DNA of 64,000 nt from Echinarachnius parma (GCA_037951105.1 JBAMJV010002072.1:1-64000), one strand, 5' to 3'. Positions 1 through 11,428 are shown, numbered from the stretch's first letter. Notes: a model not told the origin generated them from the sequence alone. Numbers and translations are program-made.

Positions 1-411
1 CAGCCTGCTGTTTTCATTCAAAAAGCAGCCGTTAACTCAAGAGGGCGCCCTCCAGAAACATAAGATTAAACCATTTTTATCCAAAAAATGTGCATGTGAT
101 ATTTAGTTAAAATAATGATTCAATAGAGAGATCATCAAAACAACTTTAAAACAAGTTTGGTATATTTCAAAACGTTTGCAGTTTTTATAAATATGTTTAT
201 CATTGAATATGTTGGTCCCCAACATTTATTCCAATCGGACATATTCATGGATATGTTCGCTGTTTCTGAACCGATATTGATAAAGTAAAGTTTATTCTGT
301 AGATAAAACAAAATTTCCTTCAAATTGTACACTTTTTTTTCTTCAATACCTCTCAACATTATTATTTATTTACGTGCCCTCTAAACCAAAACGGTGCTAT
401 CACTTTAATTA
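1..411. mobile_element. Partial copy of a TTAA-bounded nonautonomous DNA element (GTTGAG family)
   Basis: The stretch from the window edge shares long blocks with full copies at 41415-41975, 44004-44568, 60705-61052 and 61345-62280: the 'aagagggcgcc' motif, 'tgtgcatgtgat', the 'aatagagag' motif and the terminal 'ctaaaccaaaac'. The left part lies outside the window and the right terminus has diverged, so the end is approximate. No coding capacity is seen. Confidence 0.6.
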
Positions 412-488
412 TTTTTTTCAAAGGTTCGAATTATAAAGACTCAAGCACTCTGCATGACTTTGGTAACGATAGGCATGAGAGGCGAAGG

Positions 489-504
489 TGGGGGGGGGGG
501 GGGA
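489..504. repeat. Poly-G run
   Basis: An uninterrupted G run of about 15 bases following 'gcgaaggt'. It is one of at least 15 poly-G or poly-C runs in the window. No element boundary is clear here. Length may be affected by sequencing error. Confidence 0.7.
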
Positions 505-821
505 GCTAGGGTGCTGAATCCCCCAAGAATTTTAAGGAAGTGATATTTGGGCAAATTTCTCCTCGTTATAATTAAAGGAAGCGAGATTGCTTTGTCAGGC
601 AAAACCAATACGGGCTTGATCGAGACGTCACTGTCCATCTATACACAATTATGTAAGTATAATATTAAGTATATGGGTCATACATGTTTACCTATAACAT
701 ATTTATTGCACTTCTACATTTGTTTTTATTAGAAGTATCATTATTATGTATGAGTATGATTATGATTTTGATTATGATTATCATTATTATTATAATTTGT
801 ATTTCTTCTTATTATTACCAG

Positions 822-1706
822 GAACTAACCTACGGCGGAACAGCGGTCACACCGGCTACATACTTGGGTCAAGAGTATTTCGCTGTGGTTCGAGCCAATC
901 CGGGCCTGGGTCAAGTGGTCATCTCGTCAACCGGCACACCAGCTTGGATCCAACTGACCCCGAACGCGGAGTTCACCTTCGACGAAATACCCCGCGCTCG
1001 TGGTCAGCTGCTGGACATAGAAATACCTGCGTGGTTCCAAGCGGTCATCACCACCACTGAAAATGAATTTACAGGGTCGAGGATTATGGCCAACACGTCA
1101 GTATCCGTGGTCAGCGGCTCGGCATGCGCTCACAGCACTCACGCGATCAATGATGTCTGCGACTACGTCATCGAGCAGTTAGTGTCGTTCGACCGGTGGG
1201 GAACGGCGTTCAATCTGGCGCCCTTTTTCGTTGGAACTCCAGGTTATTTCGTGCAGGTAATCGCAGGCAGGGATAGTACGAAACTGGTCATAGGCGGCCA
1301 GGTTGTTCGCCTGAACCAAGGTGGAGTTCACAAACAGAACATCGCGTCCGACGTCATGCTCCGTATCACCAGTGACCTTCCCATCCAGGTCGCGCAGTTC
1401 ATGAATGGAGCAACGTCTATGGTGATGATACCGCCAGAGGAACAGTACACTGCCCAGACCTCTTATTTCCGCATGAGTGCTCCGAAAATGGTCGATTTAC
1501 TTCTGTCCCATTTCTTCAACCTGATTATGCCGTGCCGCGCCGATGATCAAGATCTGTCATTCGCTGGACGCTCTTCTGACCTCAGCGCGACGCCAATTAC
1601 TGTCCGCCCGCGCTTCGTGACGCCGGGTGGTGGCGGACTGATGTGCGCGTACTCTAATGGTACCGAAGGTTATACGTATGTGATTACACCCTCGGACACT
1701 ATTTAG
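822..1706 (+). pseudogene. IgGFc-binding-protein domain exon, interrupted by an in-frame stop
   Basis: A coding stretch of 294 codons in phase 0, preceded by a pyrimidine-rich tract and a 'ccag' acceptor at 818-821. It reads as an IgGFc-binding type extracellular domain (the repeat of FCGBP and many invertebrate homologues). Features are an early YLGQEYF motif, a Cys pair in SACAHSTHAINDVC, a basic 'VIAGRDSTKLVIGG' segment, LPIQVAQFMNG and MVMIPPEEQYT. GC content and codon use clearly exceed the AT-rich flanks. The frame hits TAG at 1704-1706, but the same frame then reads PYYVIVYGVHSNTAGYAYVGG and stays open to 1827-1829. That looks like the expected end of the domain. It could therefore be a decayed gene, one exon with a recoded or mis-sequenced stop, or a truncated allele. 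Domain assignment is from recognition only. Other exons of the gene are not visible upstream. Confidence 0.72.
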
Positions 1707-1829
1707 CCATATTACGTCATCGTTTACGGAGTTCATTCTAACACAGCTGGCTATGCATACGTCGGTGGACGGAAGTTCATTAAATTTCCATTAAGTAATT
1801 TGACCCCTCAAAAAAGAAAAAAGAAATAA

Positions 1830-2484
1830 ATAAAATAGATAAACGCAAAATAAAAAAAATCGAGAAAAAAGAGAAATACATCAATCAGTCGACCACGCTA
1901 TACGTCACTATAATTTGTGAGAGCCAACAAATAAATTCCCAAAATATTTTCAATATAATGGCACATTCATTTGGATAACAAGGAATTAAATCATGTTTTT
2001 CTATATGGAAAAATCAAAGAAAATCCCTGAAATAAATTAAAGAGGGATTTAGAGCATCCACGTAACAATAATCCCATAATCATAATTTGTTATGATATAA
2101 TATGCAAATAGTTACTGAGATTAAAATACAAAAATCCATAATTTCGGTTTATTTAGGTACTATTTTGAAGCCCCTTTTTAAATTTGTATAGACAATTATT
2201 TGCAATATTCATCACTGTTTTAATGTTAATTTCAGTGAAGAGTATCAAAGTTATTATAATGTTCAATTCTAATTTAAAGGAGGAATTGCTTGCTGAATGA
2301 AATATATAGTCTTTTCATGTTTCTACAATTATATAGTAAATGTGCCAATCATCATTCAAGAAATAGATTCCTAAGTTTCGATTTTTAATGAATTGTCTTT
2401 TAAACATTTTGGCAACATCTAACTGTATTGATAATTAATTGATTTATATATGTATTTTGAACAAGTTGATGATCGTGACATAAT
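1830..2484. other. AT-rich intergenic DNA, nothing recognised
   Basis: No open frame with coding character, repeat family or RNA motif is visible between the IgGFc-like exon and the next transposon copy. Confidence 0.5.
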
Positions 2485-2897
2485 AATATAAGTTTTCCCG
2501 CTCAATTTCGCGATTGTGTCGATCGAATTGATAATAGGAGCAAACGAATTCGCGCGATTTGCGATCGCCGTACCAAAGCAGCATTCGAATTCGTAAATAG
2601 TCGTTCAAAATCACGTAGGAGCAAGTGAATTTGCACAAAGTGCATACCTTTTCATCAATGGTCATTCGAATTCGCGAAAGGCCGTTGACAGTTGGCTGCA
2701 TATTCGCGAATTCGAATGCCCATAAATGAACTTCTGTGTCTATTCACGAAAGCGTGTGCGTATGCATGAATTCGCATGCACTTATTCGGAATTTGGAAGA
2801 CCGATACCAACGATTACGCGGCAACGCGCGAATTCGAATGACCCTAAATGAATTCGATTAAAATAAGTGCAAAATTGAGCGGGAAAACCTATAATAG
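2485..2897. mobile_element. TIR MITE with termini like AGGTTTTCCCGCTCAATTT, copy 1
   Basis: About 410 bp bounded by inverted termini ('agttttcccgctcaatttcg' and the complement of 'aaaattgagcgggaaaacct'). The flanks are rich in TAATA/TATAATA. The interior is full of alternating 'cgaattcgaatg' motifs. A second copy lies in the opposite orientation at 59996-60407 and matches along its whole length. A more distant relative is at 50784-51192. It has no coding capacity and is probably mobilised in trans. Confidence 0.8.
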
Positions 2898-3064
2898 ACC
2901 TTTTGTGGTATGTGTTTTTTTTTTACATATTCATGAAACGTTTGATCACTTTTCTTTTATTTGAATCAGATAACCTTATCTTTGATCAACTCGCCTTATA
3001 TTTAAAATAATTTAAGATAAATAGTCATTTTTTTGTTTTTCAATTTTCTTCCATTGAATTGAAG

Positions 3065-3314
3065 GAAAACCGTATCTCCGATCGACCCGCTTCGAGCTCC
3101 GTTATAGGGACCAGGGCTTCAAAGCAGGCCCTACCACCCAGACCTTCGAGACATCTTCGAGGTCCCAACTCGCGTGCACCCACCTCTGCCTCGGACACGA
3201 GCCGGACTGTCGAGCATATTCATGGAGCGCGAAAACCCGTCAATGCACCCTCGTCATCGATCTGTCCGACCTCGAGCTCGACCACCAACCAGGCACCAAT
3301 GTATTTTACCGACT
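3065..3314 (+). CDS. Candidate coding exon, Ser/Thr/Pro-rich, family unknown
   Basis: A GC-rich island of 250 bp with an open frame of 83 codons, preceded by a T-rich tract and 'ttgaag' as possible acceptor and followed by a 'gtaaga' donor at 3315. The translation is rich in Ser, Thr, Pro and Arg, with a run of SSS/TSSSTTN near the end. It has no domain I recognise. It may be an exon of the gene to which the upstream IgGFc-like fragment belonged, or only a chance open frame. No partner exon with a matching phase was identified. Confidence 0.3.
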
Positions 3315-3435
3315 GTAAGATACACGAATTTAGCACTTTAGTAGGTTGACGTTTATCTCACTTTAAAAATAAATAAATTCAAAGATAACGAACTGACCAG
3401 AAATGTAAAATATAATTGAAACACAAAATTAAAAA

Positions 3436-3531
3436 GACTTGGGCTACGCCGGGAATGGAACCCCGAGACCTCTGGATTGCAGGAATGTGGGAAAAAAGGT
3501 TGTTATTCATAATGTAAGGAATGGGTCGCTA

Positions 3532-3562
<31 letters not shown>
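3436..3562 (-). repeat. Degenerate tRNA-like SINE remnant followed by poly-C run
   Basis: 'ggaatggaaccccgagacct' followed by 'ctggattgcagg' is the reverse complement of a worn tRNA T-arm and anticodon region, matching the tRNA-like repeats at 48683-48760 and 56714-56795. A C run of about 29 bases lies at 3533-3561. It is not a functional tRNA, because no acceptor stem is formed. Confidence 0.45.
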
Positions 3563-3563
<1 letters not shown>

Positions 3564-3737
3564 ATGCAGAAGAGCGAAATTTTCGTACATGATTAGCGAC
3601 CCTGATATTATTTATTTATTGTGGTATAAAAAGTATTATAAAATGGGTAGAAGAATCCCTGCATTCTGATTGGTCAATTAGCATGTAAAAGTTTTTTACT
3701 GATGCATGGCTCACTTTAGTTTGATTTTCACATTTTT

Positions 3738-3790
3738 TTGCGCTCATTTTATAAAACAAATGCTGCACAAGCATATTTCTTGGATCGAAA
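3738..3790. repeat. Direct repeat, left copy (partner at 5270-5322)
   Basis: The block around 'cattttataaaacaaatgct' followed by 'gcacaagcatatttcttgg' recurs at 5270-5322 with a few substitutions in the same orientation. The two copies bracket a 1.5-kb GC-rich block, so that block may be an insertion or a transposon with degraded ends. Confidence 0.6.
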
Positions 3791-4007
3791 AAATTAAAAA
3801 AATAAAAAATTTAAATTTATATCATTAAAAAAATAATAATTATATTTAAAAATTGATATAAATTTTGTTTATATCATTTAAACAAACAAAAACAATTATA
3901 TAATTTCAAAAACAAAATTTTTAATTTTAAAATTTATATAAAAAAATGAATATCATTAAAAAAAAATAAAAAATTTAATTAAAATGTGAAAATCAAAATT
4001 TTCCCCA

Positions 4008-4067
4008 GCCATGGGTCGGTACTTTTGCAGCCATGGGTCGGTACTTTTGAAGCCATGGGTCGGTAAA
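4008..4067 (+). repeat. Three-copy tandem repeat of a 20-22-bp unit
   Basis: The unit 'agccatgggtcggtactttt' is repeated three times in a row, the last with a variant end. It is non-coding, and the interest is only positional. Confidence 0.8.
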
Positions 4068-4307
4068 TTTAGGGATGGCGTCAAAATGATCACTATCGCC
4101 CTACCGCGGGATCCCGCTTGGGACGATTAGAGCGCGTATTTGTATTCGAACTTTCGGGTTTGATCGTTCCTAGCGGTACGCTGCGGCGTCCCGATCAGCT
4201 GAGTCAGCTGTGGAGAGGAATTCGTCCCGACGCGGCGGGACTCAACGCGGCGGGCCGCGGGATCCCGATTCTTGCGCGCGAAGATCATTATTGCATGCCG
4301 CATGCAT

Positions 4308-4353
4308 ACGAGTACCGTACACGTACCTACGTAGGTACGTGTACGGTACTCGT
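4308..4353. repeat. Perfect 46-bp palindrome
   Basis: The sequence starting 'acgagtaccgtacacgtacc' is exactly self-complementary around the centre TACGTA (4330/4331), with an imperfect extension of 'catgcat' outside. It can form a loopless cruciform. It lies in a GC-rich block of unknown function (about 4090-5240). No element ends are clear. Confidence 0.9.
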
Positions 4354-5287
4354 ACATGTATGCATGCGCAATGCAACATCCACGTACACGCGCACAGCCT
4401 AGCCTAGCTAGCCTGTGCATGTGTACAATGTACACGCATGTAACGTATAATTGGTGTGATGGCCTGGCCAGGCCAACTCGCTCGACTGTTAATGTTGGAA
4501 GAGTCGAGTAGGTCTAGTATATACTCGAGCGACCAAATCGTACTCAGCATGCCTGCATGATAATGCTAATCTCTGCTGGAATGTGGTCCGGAGTGCGCGT
4601 GCGGGCCGGAAAATAATCAGATCGATCTAGGTAGCTATCTATATCTCATCATCGCATTCATGACGAAATCTTTAACGTGACAGTTTCATCCGCAATCCAA
4701 CAATACGCTCTGAGCCTCCTCTGAGCCGACATTATATCAGTCGTCTAGAGTAGACGTAAGTCTTTTATACAAACTCAATACAAACAAATCTGGGTGGCGT
4801 TACATACCTTGTTTCAAAAATAGGATGAAAAGTGGCCATAGCTAGAGTTAGTTGCGTCAGCTGTCGATGTTGTCTTCTGAGGGATCACACTAACAACATC
4901 GACAGACCAGGCCCAGGTGGCATAGTATCGGCGCTATAGTCCATTCATGCGCTAGACAAATTGTGTACGTCTAATTACTAGCATAAGCACGTGAAACCAC
5001 CGAAGTACGGTGGCGGGGCCCTAGGCGCGGCCTCCCGCGGCGGAACGATATCGTTCCCCCGCGGTAAGACCATGCATGTACATTTCCGTCCCCCTGCAGG
5101 GGACTGGTGGAAACAAATCGGTTTCAAGCGTGCTGCGGTATACTGCGGCCCGCCGATCGTCCAGGCTCGGGCCCAAGCGGGATCCTGCAGCGGGACGGCA
5201 GTGATCATTTTGATGCCACCCCTTAGCCAATTTAGCCATAACTGGGAAAAAGTCTGATTTTCAAATTTTTTCGCGCCCATTTTATAA

Positions 5288-5455
5288 AACAAATGCTGCA
5301 CAGGCATATTTCGTGGATCGGTAAGAATTGTATGCACTCGTTTAACTTTGGAAATGGTCTAAAACCCACTCGCTGCGCTCGTGGGTTTAAACCATACCAA
5401 AGTTAAACTCGTGCATCCAATTCTTACCGATCCACTCATGCCTGTGCATCATTTG
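5288..5455. repeat. Foldback with about 75-bp imperfect arms
   Basis: The left arm runs from 'aaatgctgcacaggcat' through 'cggtaagaattg' and 'cgtttaactttgg'. The right arm is its complement ('ccaaagttaaactcg', 'caattcttaccg', 'atgcctgtgcatcatttg'). The loop contains a second short hairpin, 'cccactcg...cgtgggt'. This is probably a foldback MITE. Confidence 0.75.
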
Positions 5456-5459
5456 TATA

Positions 5460-6060
5460 TTGTACATGGCAGCCAACTGGCTGAATTGGGTACAATTTAC
5501 AATGAATTTAAATAGTATATATAGAAAATACATTACTTTAAAAGGACTCATTACACGAGTATTCATATAAAATATAACACTGATTTAACTCTAAAACTAT
5601 TTACTTTTATATTATTCCTATTGTAAACAATATTTGATTCGTTAAATTTAATTTTAATTAAAAATGGAAATGTAATATTACGAAAAAGGAAGGGAAATTA
5701 TACAGATTCTTACAGTCTTACAAGGAATTAAATTAAAACAAAGCAATGGGAGCCAATAAAGAGTAAAACATGCAAATGAAGAAATATGGGAATAAAGAAT
5801 ATTAAAATTGTACTGAAATTAGTTAACTATAAGCTGGTGTGTATATAATAAATATTTGAACAGAGTGTATACATGGTATATATAAGAAATATAATAAATC
5901 CATAATAATTTACTAATATAAATATACTATTAATCAAAATCATGCATATAATACTGTACATCTCACATGGTGCAACCGCAAACCACACGTATTACAATAC
6001 AGATCCTCTTTTTAAAACATAATAATTGGAGGGTATAAAATATTGCACCGAGGAAAATAT
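5460..6060. other. AT-rich DNA, nothing recognised
   Basis: No coding, RNA or repeat structure stands out. A short match to 'atggtgcaaccgcaaaccac' at 5967-5987 also occurs at the edge of the intron minisatellites (18464, 27114, 29281), which suggests a worn relative of that element. Confidence 0.4.
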
Positions 6061-6094
6061 AATTTTATCATAAATTTTACGTCATATTATATTA

Positions 6095-6395
6095 TGAATA
6101 GCAACCCATATGAGTAGTGAGCCCAATATGAATTAGGAAAAGCGCCCCTTCTTCATGTTTATGAATAGCGACCCTGATTTCGTATTATGAATAACGACCC
6201 TTATAGGTTGTGATCCTCAAATGAATATCAACCCATCCTCTACATTATGAGTAGCGACCCAATTATGACTAGAGGTCCAATTATGCCTCTGAATAGCGAC
6301 CCCTTTTTAGTTTTGTTTTATGAATAATGGCCCATTGTACTTTATAGCGCCCCGTATGAATAATAATAATTATGAATAGCGAGGTTTAATACTCC
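6095..6395 (+). repeat. Degenerate minisatellite, unit TATGAATAGCGACCC
   Basis: About ten irregularly spaced versions of 'atgaatagcgaccc' and 'gaataacgaccc' lie in this stretch, with a related 'gattagcgaccc' at 3590. The spacing is irregular, so this may be a worn tandem array. Confidence 0.6.
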
Positions 6396-6856
6396 AACCG
6401 AACACGCACCGATTTGTTTTATCAATCAAGGGATAGATGGAAATAGTATTCGTCTTTTAACTCGAACGAGGTCATCAAATCTAGCCATAATATGGTATCA
6501 AGTGCTGCGACGGGTCAACGTTTAACAGGATATGTACACGTCGGCCGACGGTGCATGCATCCTGGTATATCGCGAGTCCGTCGGTGTATCCATCAAGGAT
6601 GGCAGCCACCTTGGATACTCTATCCGGGGGACAAGTTAACATGCGCTGACACCGGCGTTGACAATAATAGCGGCTGGTGTTTGATGGAACACGTATTTCG
6701 AATTGTTTTATAAAATGATAAATGAAAATGTATCGCCTTATACAAGTACCGATCAAGGTCGTCGAAGAGGACAATAGCGTGACTATGTATATAGGATATC
6801 AATTTTTGACAGATTGCGACAGAATTAATGCCCTTGTCCATCTCTATAAAACAAAT

Positions 6857-6883
6857 ATTTATATATATATATATATATATATA
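6857..6883. repeat. (TA)n microsatellite
   Basis: Simple alternating TA run of about 26 bases. Confidence 0.85.
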
Positions 6884-7264
6884 ATATTGATGTTGGCCTA
6901 TAGTAGATTCTGGACGGCGTGTTTTACTTTTTTCTTCTCTTTCTTGGAATAAAACAAATCATTATTCAGACAAAACATTTGTTATTTTTTTCATTTCTGT
7001 CTAAAAATTATTTCGCGTCTTCAACATCGTTGAAAAACGATTGGCGGCATTTCATACGTTTTACTTGTACTCACTTATTTAACCAAAAGACTGAATGTTA
7101 AGATCAACATTATATGAGATCATCTCAATGTCCATCCTCATTCTGACATAGTAGGCTAATTACATTACTTAACCCGTTGAATGTTTTCTGACTGTGGTAC
7201 ACATGCATTATCCACATTATGCCCCAGGCCTGCCTGAATATTTCTATAATATATGCACGGTAAA

Positions 7265-8040
7265 TTGGTTATCAGAAAAGTATTGCATCCTAAATGTAGC
7301 GAAAGCTACAAAAGGGGACCAGTCCTCTGGTAACTATAGTGTGATTAACTTTTTATTTTCCTTTCTATAAATGACGAACGACTGGCTAGATAGAAGGCAG
7401 AAGGTACAATATAAAGTATTTGATATGACCCGGTATGCATGGTTCGAACCCGGAGTCCCGTGCATGAGGTGGACACTCTAACCGCTAAAGGGGGTATCCC
7501 ATGCACTGAGCGGCGAACGTTTGCAAACGTTTGCGAAAATAGCGAATTTGGGATTTCGCCACGATTCGTTAAAGGTTGCAAAAGGTTCGTAAAAGGTTGC
7601 AAGAAAATTCGCAAACGGTTTTAATTGTCGCAAACAGTTTTTCTTGTCGCAAAGAAATTTTGAACATGTTCAAAATTTCTTTGCGAATTTATTTTTTCGC
7701 AAACAGTCGTAATCCTTCGCAAACGGTTGTAAGACGGTGTCGCTAACGTTCTTGTTGATTCGCCAATGCTAGCGATTACATGACCATATGGTTCCTAAAT
7801 ACAATCGACCCATTGAGCGGCGAATGCTTACGAACGTTTGCGAATTTTGGATTCGCCAACTTTTCTGACAAATGTTGGAAAAAAATCAGGGTGGCAGAGG
7901 CAAACCCTGATTTTCGCTAACTTTCGTCAGAAAAGTTGGCGAATCCAAAATTTTCAAAATTCGCTATGTTCGCAAACGTTCGCAAACGTTCGCCGCTCAG
8001 TGGGATACCCCCTTTAGCCACCATGCTCGGTTTCAACTTG
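7265..8040 (-). mobile_element. tRNA-derived SINE (Met-like head), split by a MITE
   Basis: Read on the minus strand, the head has an A-box-like 'gctaag...ggttagagtgtcc' and a B box 'gggttcgaacc'. It is followed by a body containing 'ccttctgccttctat' and the tail 'tagctttcgctac'. The same body occurs at 18678-18956 and 57247-57760. The head is cut between 7488 and 8014 by a 525-bp TIR element, leaving 'ccaccatgctcgg' of the SINE start at 8018-8030. The anticodon position reads CAT, but the stem is mismatched. Confidence 0.75.
7489..8013. mobile_element. Harbinger-like MITE inserted in a SINE
   Basis: The termini AGGGGGTATCCCA and TGGGATACCCCCT are inverted, and the homology continues through 'ctgagcggcgaacgtttgc'. 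The flanks TAA (7486-7488) and TTA (8014-8016) fit a TWA target, typical of PIF/Harbinger, although the two copies differ at one base. The interior holds a further hairpin, 'gccaacttttctgac' against 'gtcagaaaagttggc'. It has no coding capacity. Confidence 0.8.
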
Positions 8041-9470
8041 TAAATATACTGTGTAAATATAATTTATGTTTATAATTGTACTGCATATCACCGATTGAGA
8101 AAGGGAAGGTAGCTTAAGTCACTCTTTTGTCCTTCTCGGATAACCAATACCGTATAGCTCACTTTTGTTTTCGATGAATATTCCCAGATACGAAAATCAA
8201 CTGAAAAATTGGTATCAGGCTATAAATGGACAGTATAGGCCCGGAATGATTAACTTAATTTAGTAAACACATTGAATTAACGTTCATCTCAATTTTACCC
8301 GAGTTTTTCCTCTTCCTCTTCCTCTCCCTCTAACTCTTCCTCATCTCACTTTTCTTCTTCTCAATTATTTGTGCTGGCTTTGAATATTTTAACTCGAACT
8401 GTAATTGTTCATGATATATTTTATTATGTACATGTATAATATTAACTTTGTGAAAGTGATTTAGAATGTTTACTGTCATAATAGTCCATTTTGTGTATTT
8501 TGATTCTTGTTCTAGATATGACATCATTGTATCTATTTGATTTTACTTGTAAACAATCCAACTTTATTTGGTTGCCATAAACTTTAATTTAATATGAAAA
8601 TATATGGTATAGTGTATGCCGGGTATATAGGAGTGCCGTGATTGATTTAGGTCATAGAGCTATACTATAGAAATTATTAAAACTGTATGGTTCGGGCTTT
8701 CTTCTTTCTCGAAAATCGTATATAGGATAAGTGCTCATCCTATATTATAGCACATAATTATAATTATGCAATACGTCACCTATTGGCAGTAGCGGAGCTA
8801 TACGGCACGGGTGGGGAAAGGAGGCACAAATTAAATTTAAAACACTAATGAGGGTAAAATAAGCTTTCTAAGAAGAAAAAAAAAGAAATACAAAAAAATG
8901 TGCCCTCCTTCCTCCAATTAATCGGACCAAGCTATTAAGTAACTTAATTTAATGAAGTTCATTCGCCGTGTCTATCTAGATGGGCGGAGAATAAAAATGT
9001 CATTGTAGAACACTTGATATAATTATGAAGATGATCATCAACCATTATAGCATGCATCAAAATGGTCTTACTTTTCTTATTTCTTAATTTTGTCAATAAG
9101 TACTGTATATAATGTGTAAATAATTTGAGTTTATGCATGCACGCGGTAGTCAAGCTTTGAAAAGTTAAATTTAAAATTTTGTAAAAAGTTGTATATTGTA
9201 TGTTCCTTATAATTATCTTGTTCTCAATGTTCAATCCTTTTCTCGTTTCTTACAGTGTTCATATATAGGGTAGAAAAAGAAAATAAACAAATTACCTTTT
9301 TTCTTGATTTGAAATAGATTAGTAATTATACTCGACTATTACTGCATTCTTTTGCGTGTAATTTCAAAATAGTGAGATTTTACAACGTTGCTCAGCGTCG
9401 AAAAAGTTCGAGTAATAAGTATGTGTGTGTGCAGTGTGTATTTTAACAGAATGATGGCGGGCACTAGCTT
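8040..9470. other. AT-rich DNA without recognised genes
   Basis: Only scattered low-complexity stretches are seen. A CT-rich run at 8305-8345 and 'agtagcggagctatac' at 8789, which resembles an hAT-type 'CAGTGGCGGA' end without a visible partner, are the only notable signals. Confidence 0.4.
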
Positions 9471-9474
9471 ACCC

Positions 9475-10151
9475 TTAACCCTAAAAAGACTGGGGGCTGA
9501 TTTAGCCCCCCCCCCCCCCCCCCCTCCGCGTTTTTCGCGATTACTTCGCAACGCTGAAATATTTTACGGTGCCACTTCATGACTTTTTTCCTTAGAGTCT
9601 TGCGCAACTTTTGATACCAAATTTGCGCACACCGGGTCAACGATCCATGTGTTACGTAACATTTTGCGATCGCATGTCGAATTTTTTCTAATTCTTCCAT
9701 ATAACACATAGTACAAAGAAAAACAAAGAAAAACAAAGATAAGGATACAAACAAAGAAAAAACATAGAAAACGGTAAAACGAAATAAATGTTCATGATTA
9801 TCCTGTTGTTTTATCAGAGATTGGGTCAATTTATATAATCTTAGCATGTATACTGATGCACTAGGAACACAATTTTGTTTGATAAGAATCACCAATAATA
9901 AAGAAAATGCCAAAAATATCAAAAAATACAATTTTCGCATAATTAATTAGCTCTAATTAGCATAGGCTTATTATATTAACAAAAATAACTATGCAATATT
10001 GTAGAGCTCATGGACATCTATCGCGATGCCAAATTTGGAGTCGATCGGAGTTTCGGTTGCCGAGATCTTAGGGGGGGGGGCCTTTTAGCCCCCCCCCCCC
10101 CCCCCCCCCGTTTTTTAAAGGTTCAAAATAGCCCAGTCTTTTTAGGGTTAA
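9475..10151. mobile_element. TTAA-bounded element with poly-C ends, copy 1
   Basis: TTAA at 9475-9478 and 10148-10151 flank inverted termini CCCTAAAAAGACTGGG and CCCAGTCTTTTTAGGG. Next to the left terminus is 'ctgatttagcc' plus a C run of about 17. Next to the right terminus is a G run, 'ccttttag', then a C run of about 20, so the end itself can snap back. Two related copies lie at 14794-15568 and 46670-47469 and share 'gacttttttccttagagtct' and 'taattagctctaattagcat'. TTAA targets suggest Kolobok or piggyBac enzymes. It has no transposase. Confidence 0.85.
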
Positions 10152-10270
10152 TCATTTTGACAAATTCTCTGTATAATTATATACGTATATTAGTCATCTT
10201 TATTTGCAAATAAAAGAAGTTACGATAACTTCAGGAAATCAGTGCCAAAATCAAGAAATATATAAGGTGT

Positions 10271-10292
10271 GCCCCCCCCCCCCCCCCCCCCC
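10271..10292. repeat. Poly-C run
   Basis: A run of about 22 C bases after 'aggtgtg'; no clear element around it. Confidence 0.8.
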
Positions 10293-10563
10293 ATACTGAT
10301 TCGCATATCATCCCCACAGTCAGTCCAACCACGTTTTTACGTCGATAAACTTTCTACAACATACAAGGCGTGCAACCAAATCCCCGTGCGCAAAAGGGAT
10401 GTGGTGGATGCATGGTCTGCATTATCATTATCACTGTTTTAGTGATGTTTCCTACGCGGGATGTTTTAGGATAAAGGAATAATTTATATCGCCAATAATA
10501 AATGGGCCAATTGCAAAACCTCCCAGGCCACCGTTGCGTAGGCTAGACATTTTCCTCGCTAGG

Positions 10564-10565
<2 letters not shown>

Positions 10566-10620
<55 letters not shown>
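10566..10620. repeat. (ATTG)n microsatellite
   Basis: About 14 units of ATTG. It sits at the 3' side of the minus-strand LINE fragment at 10720-10900 and may be its simple-sequence tail. Confidence 0.9.
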
Positions 10621-10621
<1 letters not shown>

Positions 10622-10719
10622 GATCATGATTGATTCTATGGTAATACTCATCAACGCCTGTTCAGCATCTAGATGAGGGTAAAGCATATAGTTGTTATGT
10701 ACAGTTCCTGAAAAGGGAA

Positions 10720-11130
<411 letters not shown>

Positions 11131-11382
11131 TGTATTCTCGTTCAAAAACACAACGATAATAATGCTAACCATTTAATAAACACGATATACCGCCGAAATT
11201 AGGTATGTGCCCCTAGCTCTGACCCCACTCCTGTGATCTTCGCCCCCGTTATATACCCTCCTTTCACCTAATATTATGATACTCCCAGAGACGCCATGTC
11301 CCAATTTATTTTATTAAATTATTTATTTTGTTTACAGCAAATACAAAATTTTACTACTCCCGCCGCACCCAACACGATCCGC

Positions 11383-11428
11383 CCCCCCCCCCCCCTCCGC
11401 CCCCCCCCTCCCCCCCCCCCCCCCCCTC
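11383..11428. repeat. Polypyrimidine tract, mostly poly-C
   Basis: C runs of 8 to 17 bases broken by single T bases. The downstream 200 bp (11440-11640) are GC- and CpG-rich with repeated 'gcatgc', but no exon can be supported there. Confidence 0.85.

Noticed and set aside
746..1060. A second + strand frame inside the IgGFc-like exon
   Set aside because: It is an off-frame shadow with no domain and stops early.
4118..4435. Several overlapping frames around the 46-bp palindrome
   Set aside because: Open on both strands because of GC-rich palindromic sequence; no coding features.
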